DNA from: Bacteroidia bacterium
GTDB taxonomy: Bacteria; Bacteroidota; Bacteroidia; UKL13-3
Direction of reading: 5' to 3'
Length of the DNA stretch: 64,000 nt
NCBI GenBank assembly: GCA_023151275.1
Contig: JAKLJI010000004.1
Location: forward strand, 68,946 to 132,945
Part shown: piece after piece, positions 10,117 through 20,000 of the stretch
How positions within the stretch are numbered: position 1 is the first letter of the stretch
How the letters are laid out: each line of letters begins with the position of its first letter
Notes under the pieces: model-generated
Database searches by the model: none
What the model saw: only the letters and a program-made list of their open reading frames with translations
Told to the model about the DNA's origin: nothing
Made by a program: the position numbers and the translations under genes

Positions 10117-10647
10117 TTATTTAATTATATCTTTCAATTTCTCCCACCGAGGGTCTTCATTGTCAGTATCATCGTCTCCGGTTTTACCTTCATCGTTGAA
10201 CTTTTTCAACATCTCGGTGTCACATGCTCTTGGCTCTGGTAAATCTTCACAACTCTTTCTCGCCGGTAAGCCCAACAAAATACTTTCGTAAAGAAATTGG
10301 GACAAATCATAGCTGATTTCATTGCGACTCAGGTAAATCATTTCCGGATCGTCGAAATTGTTTACCTCACTCATCTTTATCAGAAAGCCAAATTCTGCAT
10401 CCAGAGGAAATGGAATTTCTGCTAAACAACTGTCACAATTCACTACAACTGTTCCCTTTAAATGAGTTGTAATTTCCATCATGTTTTCAGACTTTTCGAC
10501 ATTCGTAATTGCTTTTATATCAGCGTTTTTGATTGGCGATAACTCGAAATCCTTCAGGAATTCGGCATCCAAATCAAACTCATAACTATTGGCTCCCGGC
10601 CTTAGTTTATTGAATTCAATTGTGTATGCTTTACTCCTCATTCCCAT
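10117..10647 (-). CDS. DUF177 (YceD) family protein
   Basis: About 176 residues; YceD-family proteins are co-encoded with L32 and linked to 23S rRNA accumulation. The diagnostic CDSCL motif is present in the middle, and the acidic tail ends in DPRWEKLKDI as in Bacteroidota members. Two in-frame ATGs at 10647 and 10641 are both plausible starts; a TTG at 10662 is less likely. 17 bp upstream of rpmF, same transcript. Confidence 0.85.
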   Translation of the reverse strand: MGMRSKAYTIEFNKLRPGANSYEFDLDAEFLKDFELSPIKNADIKAITNVEKSENMMEITTHLKGTVVVNCDSCLAEIPFPLDAEFGFLIKMSEVNNFDDPEMIYLSRNEISYDLSQFLYESILLGLPARKSCEDLPEPRACDTEMLKKFNDEGKTGDDDTDNEDPRWEKLKDIIK

Positions 10648-10724
10648 TTTTAGAGCCGACAAAAATAGGGTTTTAGTGGATAAATGCAGTTTTTTTTTGT
10701 TACTAATTGATTTTCAGTCAGTCT

Positions 10725-11792
10725 CTAAAAATCAATCCGAAACCTTTCCCGTTTTAAGGGGGTCATTGGTAAAGGGTTAGCTCCAATTTCCTCGCTTCTC
10801 CTCCGTTGGGCGATTAAATCAATCGCAGAAAAAAGGGCGTTTCTAAACGATTCCGGATTAGCTTGATTTTTTCCGGCAATGGTATAAGCCGTGCCATGGT
10901 CAGGCGAAGTTCTCACAAAGGGTAAACCACAAGTTATATTTACGCCATCATGAAAGGCTAGCGATTTAAAAGGTATCAAGCCTTGGTCGTGGTAAACGGC
11001 CAAGATGCCATCGAACTTTTTAAATTGCCCCGAACCAAAAAATCCATCCGCCGGGTACGGTCCCATAGCTAAATACCCCGGATCTTCCGACAAACTATCA
11101 ATCGCAGGAATTAATATTTCAAGTTCCTCCTTGCCCAGTAAACCATTGTCGCCAGCGTGGGGGTTCAAACCCAAAACTCCAATTTTAGGATGATTGATGC
11201 CAAAATCTGATTTAAGTGCCTTTGCAAACAGCTTAATTTTTTGTTTTACTCCTTCAATACTCAATTTTCCGGCTACTTCTGAAATTGGAATATGTCCGGT
11301 AATGAGTGCTACTCGCAAATCTTCGTTTGATAGAACCATCAAGCTTTGAGCATCAGCACGTTCTGCCAGGTATTCGGTATGTCCCGAAAAAGGTCGGTCC
11401 GGGCGATTTACGGTGTTTTTATTCAAAGGGGCTGTCACCAATCCCTGAAGCTGTCCACTCAAAACATCCGTGCAAGCGGCTTCCAAGGCCAAAAAGGCAT
11501 AATTGCCCATCAACTCCGAACTTTCTCCGGGTTTTATTTCAACCTCCTCTTCCCAAACACTTAACAGGTTTATCTTTCTGTGATTTACCTGATCAATGCT
11601 GCGGATATAATTTAATTGTAAATCGCTGAGGTTGAGTAGTTTTTTCCAAAAGTTAATCGCCTTAACCGAAGCATATATCACAGGTACACAATAATCTAGA
11701 ATGCGATGATCATGCAAACTTTTCAGTACCACCTCGGGTGCAATACTGTTCAGGTCGCCGATGCTTATTCCAATAACAGGTAACTTGCTCAT
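10725..11792 (-). CDS. pdxA: 4-hydroxythreonine-4-phosphate dehydrogenase
   Basis: NAD-dependent step of de novo pyridoxal 5'-phosphate synthesis. 355 residues with PdxA motifs: VTAPLNKNTVN, FSGHTEYLAE (metal-binding His), GLNPHAGDNGLLG, YHDQGLIPFK and RTSPDHGTAYTIAG. The N-terminal glycine loop reads GDLNSIAPEV instead of the commoner GDPAGIGPE, a normal kind of variation in this phylum. Its ATG overlaps the pepA stop by 4 bp, so the two are coupled. Confidence 0.95.
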   Translation of the reverse strand: MSKLPVIGISIGDLNSIAPEVVLKSLHDHRILDYCVPVIYASVKAINFWKKLLNLSDLQLNYIRSIDQVNHRKINLLSVWEEEVEIKPGESSELMGNYAFLALEAACTDVLSGQLQGLVTAPLNKNTVNRPDRPFSGHTEYLAERADAQSLMVLSNEDLRVALITGHIPISEVAGKLSIEGVKQKIKLFAKALKSDFGINHPKIGVLGLNPHAGDNGLLGKEELEILIPAIDSLSEDPGYLAMGPYPADGFFGSGQFKKFDGILAVYHDQGLIPFKSLAFHDGVNITCGLPFVRTSPDHGTAYTIAGKNQANPESFRNALFSAIDLIAQRRRSEEIGANPLPMTPLKRERFRIDF

Positions 11793-13216
11793 GCCTGGTA
11801 ATTTTTTAAGAATTCAACAATGAACCTAACTGCGGTTCCTGTTCCATTTTTTCCGCGGTAAGAATCAGGAGAGCTCAGGTAGGCTGGTCCTGCAATATCG
11901 AAATGCATCCACGGGTAATCGGTGAACTTCTCGAGGAATTTTCCAGCTGTTATTGCACCGGCAACAGGCCCGCCGATGTTTTTCATGTCTGCAATGTCAC
12001 TTTTTAGCAGTTTTGAGTAATCATCCCAGAACGGAAATTCAACCAGACGCTCATGTACCTGTTCTCCGGCTTGTTTCATGCTTGATTTTACCTTTTCTTC
12101 TGCTGTTCCCATGCATACTATTCCATACTGACCAATGGCTGCAGCTGCTGCACCAGTAAGAGTTGCAAAGTCCATTACCAGCTCTGGTTTGTATTTTTTC
12201 GCATAAGCCAATGCATCGGCTAAAAGCATTCTTCCTTCTGCATCTGTATTCAATACCTCTACAGTTTGGCCGTCGTACATGGTTACAACATCGCCAGGAG
12301 TGTAGGCATTTTCTCCAGGCCTGTTATCAGTTGCTGGAACCAAAGCAATAACATGAACAGGAATGGCCGCCTTGGCAATTGCATACAATGCACAACTAAC
12401 AGCTGCAGCTCCGGCCATATCGCATTTCATAGTATCCATGGATGAGGTTGGTTTTAAACTCAATCCACCTGTATCATAAACTACTCCTTTTCCAACGAGT
12501 ATAATTGGCTTCTTGTTTCGTGCTTTAGCAGGCTTGTATTCCATAATGCTGAAGCTGGGCGGGGTTTGTGAACCTTGATTTACGGCCAACAAGCCTCCCA
12601 TTTTTAAGGTTTCAATTTGAGACTTGCTCAATACCTCAACCTTAATACCTGCTTTTTTGCCCATTTTACGAATCTCACCTGCCAATTTTGGGGCATCCAG
12701 GTAGGATTGCGGTTCGTTAACCAAATCTCTTGCCATAAAAACAGCTTCGCAAATGGCTTCCAATTGGTTAAGCTCCTCTTTAAGTGGGGATTCATGAACC
12801 AAAATTATTTTTGATAGACTATTGCTTTCTTTTTCGCCACTGCGGTATTTCAAGAATTGGTAGTTTGATAAACATAAGCCTTCAGCAACCGCTAACATGG
12901 CCTGTTTATCAAACCCTTCCAATTGAATGGATTCAAGTTTGTAGCTATTCAGTATAGCGCATATTTTATTGCCCAAGCCTCGGTATTGTTCCAGTTTTTC
13001 GGCTTCAGTTTTGCCTGAAATTCCTTCAGAAAATTGAATAAATTCAAAACTAGTTAAGCGGTTAAATGAGCTGAAATAGTCTTTCTGACTATGCCTTTTT
13101 TTTAGCCAGCTTTGCTCTTCTTTGCTTAATCCACTCGTTTTAATTTCAGCTTGGCTGTTTAGCAAACTAATCTTGCTAATACCTGCCTGCGCCTTTTTTA
13201 TTGATTGAAATTCCAT
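11789..13216 (-). CDS. pepA: Leucyl aminopeptidase, M17 family
   Basis: Cytosolic metallo-aminopeptidase releasing N-terminal residues from peptides. About 475 residues from the ATG at 13216 (MEFQSIKKAQ). Metal and catalytic motifs: GVVYDTGGLSLKP, MKCDMAGAAAV and the M17 signature NTDAEGRMLLADAL. An in-frame start at 13294 would add 26 residues lacking family similarity and reaching the terminator of the next gene, so I reject it. First gene of the minus-strand run to accC; overlaps pdxA by 4 bp. Confidence 0.94.
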   Translation of the reverse strand: MEFQSIKKAQAGISKISLLNSQAEIKTSGLSKEEQSWLKKRHSQKDYFSSFNRLTSFEFIQFSEGISGKTEAEKLEQYRGLGNKICAILNSYKLESIQLEGFDKQAMLAVAEGLCLSNYQFLKYRSGEKESNSLSKIILVHESPLKEELNQLEAICEAVFMARDLVNEPQSYLDAPKLAGEIRKMGKKAGIKVEVLSKSQIETLKMGGLLAVNQGSQTPPSFSIMEYKPAKARNKKPIILVGKGVVYDTGGLSLKPTSSMDTMKCDMAGAAAVSCALYAIAKAAIPVHVIALVPATDNRPGENAYTPGDVVTMYDGQTVEVLNTDAEGRMLLADALAYAKKYKPELVMDFATLTGAAAAAIGQYGIVCMGTAEEKVKSSMKQAGEQVHERLVEFPFWDDYSKLLKSDIADMKNIGGPVAGAITAGKFLEKFTDYPWMHFDIAGPAYLSSPDSYRGKNGTGTAVRFIVEFLKNYQA

Positions 13217-13277
13217 GTCCTTAATTTTTTGCGAAAATAGGTTTTTTCGTAGCAATGCCCTTTGTAATCCTTTGGGC

Positions 13278-13303
13278 ACAAAAAAAGCGGCCATTAAGAC
13301 CGC
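13278..13303 (-). terminator. Rho-independent terminator after the small Cys/His protein gene
   Basis: Six-pair stem (13287-13292 with 13298-13303, one G-U), 5-nt loop, followed on the minus strand by seven T's. Separates the upstream small gene from pepA. Confidence 0.8.
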
Positions 13304-13324
13304 CTTTCACAACTTACACGACAA

Positions 13325-13585
13325 TTACTTTTTCTTGGCTTTTGCTGGTGTTTCTTTTTTTGCAGGTGCTTTTGCTTCTGCTTTGCAATGGCCACAAGGA
13401 GAATAACCTGCTTTCTTTGCTTCTGCAAGCTCCATTCCCGATTTTCCGGTTTTCACCAAATCGCAATTTTTGGCGTGGAATTTTTTGCCTTTCTCGGTAA
13501 CATAGACGGTTTGTGCATGCGACAAACGAAGATTACCCGCAACTAGCAGGGCAACTACTACTAAAAATTGGAAGAACTTTTTCAT
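13325..13585 (-). CDS. Small secreted protein with H-x3-C...C-x2-C module (nuclease-tail-like)
   Basis: 86 residues from the ATG at 13585 (an earlier ATG at 13606 adds 7). Signal peptide MKKFFQFLVVVALLVAG...SHAQ (about 25 residues). The mature part follows the pattern YVTEKGKKFHAKNCDL ... AGYSPCGHCK, with His37, Cys41, Cys64 and Cys67; the same pattern occurs as a C-terminal tail on secreted nucleases and in stand-alone small proteins, probably binding a metal. The end is a low-complexity Lys/Ala/Pro tail (AKAPAKKETPAKAKKK). Single gene with its own terminator. Confidence 0.75.
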   Translation of the reverse strand: MKKFFQFLVVVALLVAGNLRLSHAQTVYVTEKGKKFHAKNCDLVKTGKSGMELAEAKKAGYSPCGHCKAEAKAPAKKETPAKAKKK

Positions 13586-13766
13586 ACGGTTAAAGATTTT
13601 ATGCAAATTCTAAAAAAGTCTGGTGCTCTCCAAATCCAAATGACAAGAGGTTTTCCTTTGTTTTGAATTGGTGGCTTTCATCCCTAACCGGCTGTTTTTT
13701 TGTATGACCGATTTTTCTTTGGTTCCCCGGCTTCAAAAAATCCTCAAAATAGGTTCTATTTGTAGC

Positions 13767-14564
13767 ATGTCGGATTTTGTAAAAGCAAAGAAACAACTGG
13801 GTCAACACTTCCTTAACGACCAGGTAATAGCAGATAATATTGTTGATGCATTGCTTTCCTATCCAATTCCGAATGCCATTCTTGAGGTTGGGCCCGGTAC
13901 CGGTGTGCTTACCTCACGTTTGTTATCAAATGGTTCGGGAAAAGAAATCTGGGCTTCAGAAATCGACAAAGAATCAATTGCTTATCTCCAAAAGCATTTT
14001 CCTCAGTTGGAGAATAGATTGCTTGATAAAAGTTTCCTCGACCTAGATTTTAAGGACTACTTCCCCAACGAATTCGCTGTGATTGGAAATTTCCCTTACA
14101 ATATTTCGTCGCAGATAGTTTTTAAGGTTCTAGATAATTACACACAAATCCCGGTTTTGGTGGGCATGTTTCAAAAGGAGGTTGCCGAGCGAATTGCAGC
14201 CAAACCCGGGAATGGGGATTATGGAATTATTACTGTTTTGTCGCAACTCTATTATTCAACAGAATATCTTTTTACTGTTCCGGAAACAGTATTTATTCCT
14301 CCTCCCAAAGTTAAGTCAGGGGTGATTCGCATGACTCGCAATGAAAATTTACCGGATGTGAACATTGCTCTGTTAAAAAAGGTGGTTAAAACCGGCTTTA
14401 ATCAACGCAGGAAAAAGCTTAGAAATGCGATTGCTGTTTTTGGCTTGAACGATGATAGCCTGGGAAGATTTGCCTCGGCAAGGGCAGAAGAATTAAGTTT
14501 GAATGATTTTTGTGAATTAACCAATTTGGTAGAACTGTCAGGGTATGGAAAAAACAGTGATTGA
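13767..14564 (+). CDS. rsmA: 16S rRNA (adenine1518/1519-N6)-dimethyltransferase
   Basis: Dimethylates two adjacent adenines near the 3' end of 16S rRNA late in 30S assembly. 265 residues from the ATG at 13767 (MSDFVKAKKQLGQHF, the classical N-terminus). SAM-binding VGPGTGVLT, catalytic GNFPYNISS (NLPY-type motif with Phe), C-terminal GFNQRRKKLRNA. An upstream in-frame start at 13668 would add 33 residues not seen in the family. Its 3' end overlaps mgtE by 20 bp. Confidence 0.96.
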   Translation: MSDFVKAKKQLGQHFLNDQVIADNIVDALLSYPIPNAILEVGPGTGVLTSRLLSNGSGKEIWASEIDKESIAYLQKHFPQLENRLLDKSFLDLDFKDYFPNEFAVIGNFPYNISSQIVFKVLDNYTQIPVLVGMFQKEVAERIAAKPGNGDYGIITVLSQLYYSTEYLFTVPETVFIPPPKVKSGVIRMTRNENLPDVNIALLKKVVKTGFNQRRKKLRNAIAVFGLNDDSLGRFASARAEELSLNDFCELTNLVELSGYGKNSD

Positions 14565-15906
14565 TAAATCGCTACGGAAACAATTTTCCAAGTGGATTGA
14601 AGAAAACAATCAAACCTTAGCCATTGAGTCTCTGGCTACCATGTATCCTCAGGATATTGCGGAGTTGGCCAATGAATTGAATGACGAGCAAACCCGAGCT
14701 TTACTAACCTTACTTGAAGCCGATAAACTAGTTAAAGTATTGGTTGAACTCGAGGAGCCCGTTCGTGAAACCTTCTTTAGCTCTTTCAGTGCCTTCGACA
14801 TTGCCAACGTGTTTATTGAACGCATGGATTCGGATGATGCCGTGTATGTTCTTTCTCAGCTTCCTCAATCAACCCGCGATGAGGTAATTGGAAAATTAAC
14901 GGATATTGAATATGCAAGTCAGTTGCTCTCTTTGTTGAGTTATAAGGAAAACACCGGGGGTAGCCTGATGGCGGTTGAGTTGGTTAAAATTAAACAAAAT
15001 GCCACTGTTGCATCCTGCATTGAAGAAATTCGCTTGCAAGCAGAAAATGTTGATTCAATTTATGTGGTTTATGTAACCGATGAATTTGAACGACTTACAG
15101 GAATCATAACACTTAAAAACCTAATCCTTGCCAATCCGGCAGCCAGGATTGAAGATGTGTACAATAAAGAAGTAATTTCAGTTTCCACTTCAGCCTCAGT
15201 AGAGGATATCTCGAACCTTGCCAGAAAATACGACTTGGTAGTTGTTCCTGTTGTGGATCCACTCGGTAGATTGGTTGGTCGAATTACCATTGATGATATT
15301 GTGGACGTAATTCGCGAAGAAGCCGATGAAAACTATCAGTTGATGTCGGGTATTACCGAGGACGTAGATGCTACGGATAAGGTGTGGATTTTATCGCGAG
15401 CCCGACTTCCTTGGTTATTAATTGGTTTGCTCGGAGGAATTGCCAGTTCAAGGTTTATTGAGCTTTATGAGGACCAAATTCGAATACATCCCGAAATGGC
15501 CTTTTTTATGCCATTAATTGCAGCAATGGGAGGGAATGCCGGAGTTCAATCTTCAGCTATTGTGGTACAGGGGCTTGCCAATGATACCTTGGGCACAAAA
15601 GATATTTTGCAGAAGATTCTTAAGGAATCACGGGTGGCTTTATTAAATGGGTTGATTTGTTCACTCCTAATATTGGGCTATAATCTGTTAATTTCTCCAG
15701 GCTACGATTTGGCGCTTACGGTCTCCATAGCATTGCTAACGGTAATTATTTTTGCATCCTTGTTCGGAACCTTTGTGCCCTTGCTACTGAATAAGCTAAA
15801 GGTGGATCCTGCCATTGCAACAGGACCATTTATTACAACTACCAATGATTTGTTGGGAATTGCCATTTACTTCTCGCTTGGACATTTTATGTATGACCTT
15901 GCCTAA
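14545..15906 (+). CDS. mgtE: Magnesium transporter MgtE
   Basis: 453 residues. Order: N-terminal MgtE_N helical domain (about 5-125), a CBS pair (about 130-255), and a C-terminal five-helix membrane domain with the PLIAAMGGNAGVQSS motif that lines the pore. Inner membrane Mg2+ channel gated by cytosolic Mg2+ through the CBS and N domains. Overlaps rsmA by 20 bp. Confidence 0.95.
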   Translation: MEKTVIDKSLRKQFSKWIEENNQTLAIESLATMYPQDIAELANELNDEQTRALLTLLEADKLVKVLVELEEPVRETFFSSFSAFDIANVFIERMDSDDAVYVLSQLPQSTRDEVIGKLTDIEYASQLLSLLSYKENTGGSLMAVELVKIKQNATVASCIEEIRLQAENVDSIYVVYVTDEFERLTGIITLKNLILANPAARIEDVYNKEVISVSTSASVEDISNLARKYDLVVVPVVDPLGRLVGRITIDDIVDVIREEADENYQLMSGITEDVDATDKVWILSRARLPWLLIGLLGGIASSRFIELYEDQIRIHPEMAFFMPLIAAMGGNAGVQSSAIVVQGLANDTLGTKDILQKILKESRVALLNGLICSLLILGYNLLISPGYDLALTVSIALLTVIIFASLFGTFVPLLLNKLKVDPAIATGPFITTTNDLLGIAIYFSLGHFMYDLA

Positions 15907-15959
15907 TTATTCATGCAACCCTTTTACATCTTATGCTTACTTCTCTTCAGAAACCTGAC

Positions 15960-16922
15960 ATGAAAACGACAAATCAGTGCAGGGTGCTCATTGTCGACGA
16001 TGTGCATCCCGTGCTTCCGGAAGGTTTGTCGAAGGCAGGTTTTGAAGTTCTTTATGTGCCGGAAAATAAACCAGAAGAAATCATTCAAAACTTGTTGCCA
16101 ACAGCACGGGTGGTGGTGGTTCGCTCCAAATTTCAGTTGGATGAATCCTTGCTGAAAAGGGCCGAGCAGCTAGAGGTAATTGCCAGAGCAGGAGCCGGGA
16201 TGGATAATATCGACGAAGAATATTGTAGAAAACACAATATACTTACCATCAATGCCGGTGAGGCCAATTCTGAAGCAGTGGCCGACCATACGCTTGGCAT
16301 GTTGCTCATGCAAAGGAATTTTTTGCATCGTGCAGATAGTCAGGTGAGAGCAGGAATTTGGAACCGCGAACAAAATCGGGGGCACGAACTTGCCGGGAAA
16401 ACCATGGCTGTAATTGGTTATGGAAATACGGGTAAAGCTGTCGCAAAACGATTACCTGCCTTTGGTCTGAAAGTGCTTGTTTACGACAAGTACCTCTCCA
16501 ATTTTGGAAGCAAGGAAATTCAGGAAGCCACCATGGACCAGATTTTTGAGGAGGCTGATTTGATTAGTTTCCACATTCCACTCACTGCTGAAACAAAAGG
16601 AATGGTCAATCAGAACTATTTGGGAGCGTTTAGGAAAAATCTCGTTTTGCTGAATTTGAGCCGGGGAGGAATTGTACATACTCGTGATTTAGTGGACGCC
16701 CTAAAATCGGGTAAACTGCAAGGTGCTTGCCTGGATGTGCTCGAAAACGAGAAATTGGAAACTCTGACTTCAGCGCAAAAATTAGATTTTGATTACTTAA
16801 GAAATGCGCAGAACGTGGTCCTTGCCCCTCACATTGGAGGCTGGTCCTTTGAGAGTTATCAAAAAATTTCTGAAGTTTTGTTAAAGAAACTAATTGAAAT
16901 TCACAACCGAGGACTGAAATAA
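15960..16922 (+). CDS. D-isomer specific 2-hydroxyacid dehydrogenase (phosphoglycerate dehydrogenase-like)
   Basis: About 320 residues. NAD-binding GYGNTGKAVAKRL, catalytic Arg in LNLSRGGIV, Glu in DVLENE and His in APHIGGWS. The region ARAGAGMDNIDEEYC resembles D-3-phosphoglycerate dehydrogenase (SerA), first step of serine synthesis, without the C-terminal ACT domain. An ATG at 15933 would add nine residues. Substrate not proven; SerA-like activity is the best guess. Confidence 0.85.
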   Translation: MKTTNQCRVLIVDDVHPVLPEGLSKAGFEVLYVPENKPEEIIQNLLPTARVVVVRSKFQLDESLLKRAEQLEVIARAGAGMDNIDEEYCRKHNILTINAGEANSEAVADHTLGMLLMQRNFLHRADSQVRAGIWNREQNRGHELAGKTMAVIGYGNTGKAVAKRLPAFGLKVLVYDKYLSNFGSKEIQEATMDQIFEEADLISFHIPLTAETKGMVNQNYLGAFRKNLVLLNLSRGGIVHTRDLVDALKSGKLQGACLDVLENEKLETLTSAQKLDFDYLRNAQNVVLAPHIGGWSFESYQKISEVLLKKLIEIHNRGLK

Positions 16923-17020
16923 CTCCACTCTTATAATGGTCCAACCTTGTTTAATTGATTTTAACTGATTTATTTTACCGCTCTTAAAAAAATTGTTTTG
17001 TTACTGTAAATCCTAAGTAA

Positions 17021-20000
17021 ATGAAGAAAATATACGCTCTTCTCATTTTCGCCCTCTTATTTTCACTGAGTTCTTATGCTCAGTCGGGTATGGGCGCCAT
17101 CAGGGGACAGGTTTTAGATGTTAAAACCAAAAAGCCGATGGATTTTGTTAGTATTACCGTAAAGCTCAATGGCGTTACTAAAGGTGCTGTATTAACGGAC
17201 GATGACGGTTCGTTTCTGATAAAACCTTTGCAGCCAGGTGAATATGAGCTTTCGGCTACTTACGTTGGTTATGCAAATACCGTGTTGCGCGGTGTAATGG
17301 TTGCTGCCGATGAGGACAAATTCGTCAACCTGACCATGAACAACAACACCGAATTGAAAGAGGTTGTTGTACAGGTTAAAAAAGATTTGGTTGATCGTGG
17401 AGGTGCTCACGTACAGAAGATTACAGCAAAAGAGATTATGGCTTCTCCTCAGCGTAACGTGAATGGTTTGGCCAATACCGCTCTGGGTGTAAACTCCAGA
17501 AACGGCGCTACTCCAAACATTAGAGGTTCTCGCGCTGATGGTACTGCTTATTATATTGATGGTGTGCGTGTAAACGCCGGTGCAAATAGCATTCCTCAAA
17601 ATGCTATCGACCAAGTACAGGTAATTACCGGAGGTACTCCGGCTCAGTATGGTGACTTCGTGGGTGGTGCTATTAGTATCACAACCAAGGCTCCAACCCG
17701 TGATTTTGTGCGTGCCATCGAATACATCACTGCAACTCCTTTCAACGGTTGGTTAGACAACTCAAACTACAATCAAGCCCAGGGATTACTTTCAGGTCCA
17801 CTTAAAATCATTAACAAAGGCCGCGGTAACGAAGAGCGTGTATTGGTAGGCTTCTTGGTTTCTGGTTCTTATACCTATTCAAAAGATGGTGCTCTTCCGG
17901 CAGTTGATTTATACCGTGTAAAAGAAAGCAAACTAAAAGAACTTCAAGCCCGCCCATTGATTCCAAATGCTTCAGGTACTTTGTTCCCCGCAGCTGAATA
18001 CCTTCGTTCTGCTGATTTGGAAAAAGTAGGTTACAAACAAAACAACCAAGGCTACTCATTCAATATCAATGGTAACTTCAACTTCCAGCCAACACGTAAT
18101 ATCAACCTGCGTCTTGGTTATTTTGGAAACTTAAGTGAAGGTAAAAACTGGAGTCACTACAACTCCTTGATGAACTTTGATAACAACTCCATCACCAAGA
18201 CCAATATCTTTAGAACTTATCTGCAGTTCACTCAGAACTTCTCTAGAGAGGCTGAGAAAGGAAAAGAGAAAGAAGACCCGTCAAAAGTGGGTGGCATTAG
18301 CAATGCATTCTATACTGTTCGTATGTCCTATGAGCGTATCGGACAAGCCAATATGGATGCTGAATTCCAAGATAATCTGTTCCAGTATGGTCATATTGGT
18401 AAATTCACTACATACCAAGCACCAACTTATACCCGTGTGGTAAAAGGTTTTGGTCAGCCTGCTGATAGCTTCCTGATGGACAATGGAAAATACATTTACT
18501 TAACCAACTACCTGCGTCAAACCGGTTACAGAGACACTGCTTATACTTTTGAGCAAGGCCCACACAATCAGATTCGCGGAAATTACACACGCGCAATCTA
18601 TGATTTCCTTGGTCAGGACAATATCACAACCCTAGGAACTGTTCGTGCCCTTGGTGGTCTTATCAATGGTGACAATCCTCCTGGAATCTACTCATCCATG
18701 TTTGCAAACGTTGGAACCAATGGTAATGGGTATTCAAAATCATTGGGTGAAATTCTTACTCTTTATATCATGAGTGAATTTACCATTGCTCCAAAAAGCA
18801 ATCCGAAGGCAAAACACGAAATTCAGGTGGGTATCACTGGTGAGCAGCAATTCCGTCGTTCTTACGGCTTAAGCACGAATGGACTTTGGTCTTTGATGCG
18901 TTTGTATGTTAACAACCAGTTCCAGGGATTGAACGATTCAGTTGGTTCACAGCCTATCTTGAAGTTCGACCAAAATGGAGTTTTCCAGGATACAGTTTGG
19001 TTTAACCGCAAAATTGTTGCTGAGAATCAATCTAATTTTGATGCTAACTTGAGAAACAAATTGATTGCCTCCGGTGCGCGTGATGCGAATGGTAATCTAA
19101 TCAACCAGTATAGCTTCTTGGATGTAAACTCATATTCCCCAAATACATTTTCATTGGATATGTTCAATGCGAGTGAGTTGTTGAACAATGGTAACTCCAT
19201 TGTGGCCTACTCCGGATATGATCATTTAGGAAATATCGTTCGCAAAAGACCAACCATTGATGATTTCTTGAACGATCCAACCAAACGTCTTCTTCCAGCT
19301 TACCAACCTATCTACTTGGCAGCTTGGGTTCAGGATAAATTCGTATTTAAAGATTTAACTGTTCGTGTGGGATTGCGTCTTGAGCGTTTTGATGCTAACC
19401 AACCAGTATTGAAAGATCCGTATTCAATGGCTCCAATCTATACCGTTGGAGAGGTTAAAGCTAGCTCTACCTACGGTGGACTTGCCTCACAAATCCCTAC
19501 TACTATTGGTGATGATTATGCAGTTTATGTTGACAACGAGAAATTTGGTGAAGGTGGACAAAGTGGAACTATCAATGTGGCTGGTTTCCGTAAAGGAAAT
19601 AACTGGTACGACAGAAACGGTAACCCAATTACAGACCCTCAGTTGATTGCACGTGAAGCTGGTACTACGCGTAACACTCCACTTTTGCTTGATCCTTCAA
19701 ATCCAAACAGACCAACTGCTGCTTCATTCACAGACTACGTTCCAGATGTGAAATTGTTGCCTCGTGTATGGTTCTCATTCCCAATCAACACAACCTCTCA
19801 GTTCTTTGGAACCTATGATATCTTGGCTCAACGTCCAACAGGTAGCAACGTAGGTCAAATTGACGACTACTACTTCCTGCAAAACCGTTTGAGCGGCGGT
19901 GCTATTTCAAACCCGGATTTGAAAATGCAAACTGTAACCGACTATGAAATTGGTTTCCGTCAGCAAATTGGTCAGGATGCAGCTTTGGGTATCATTGCTT

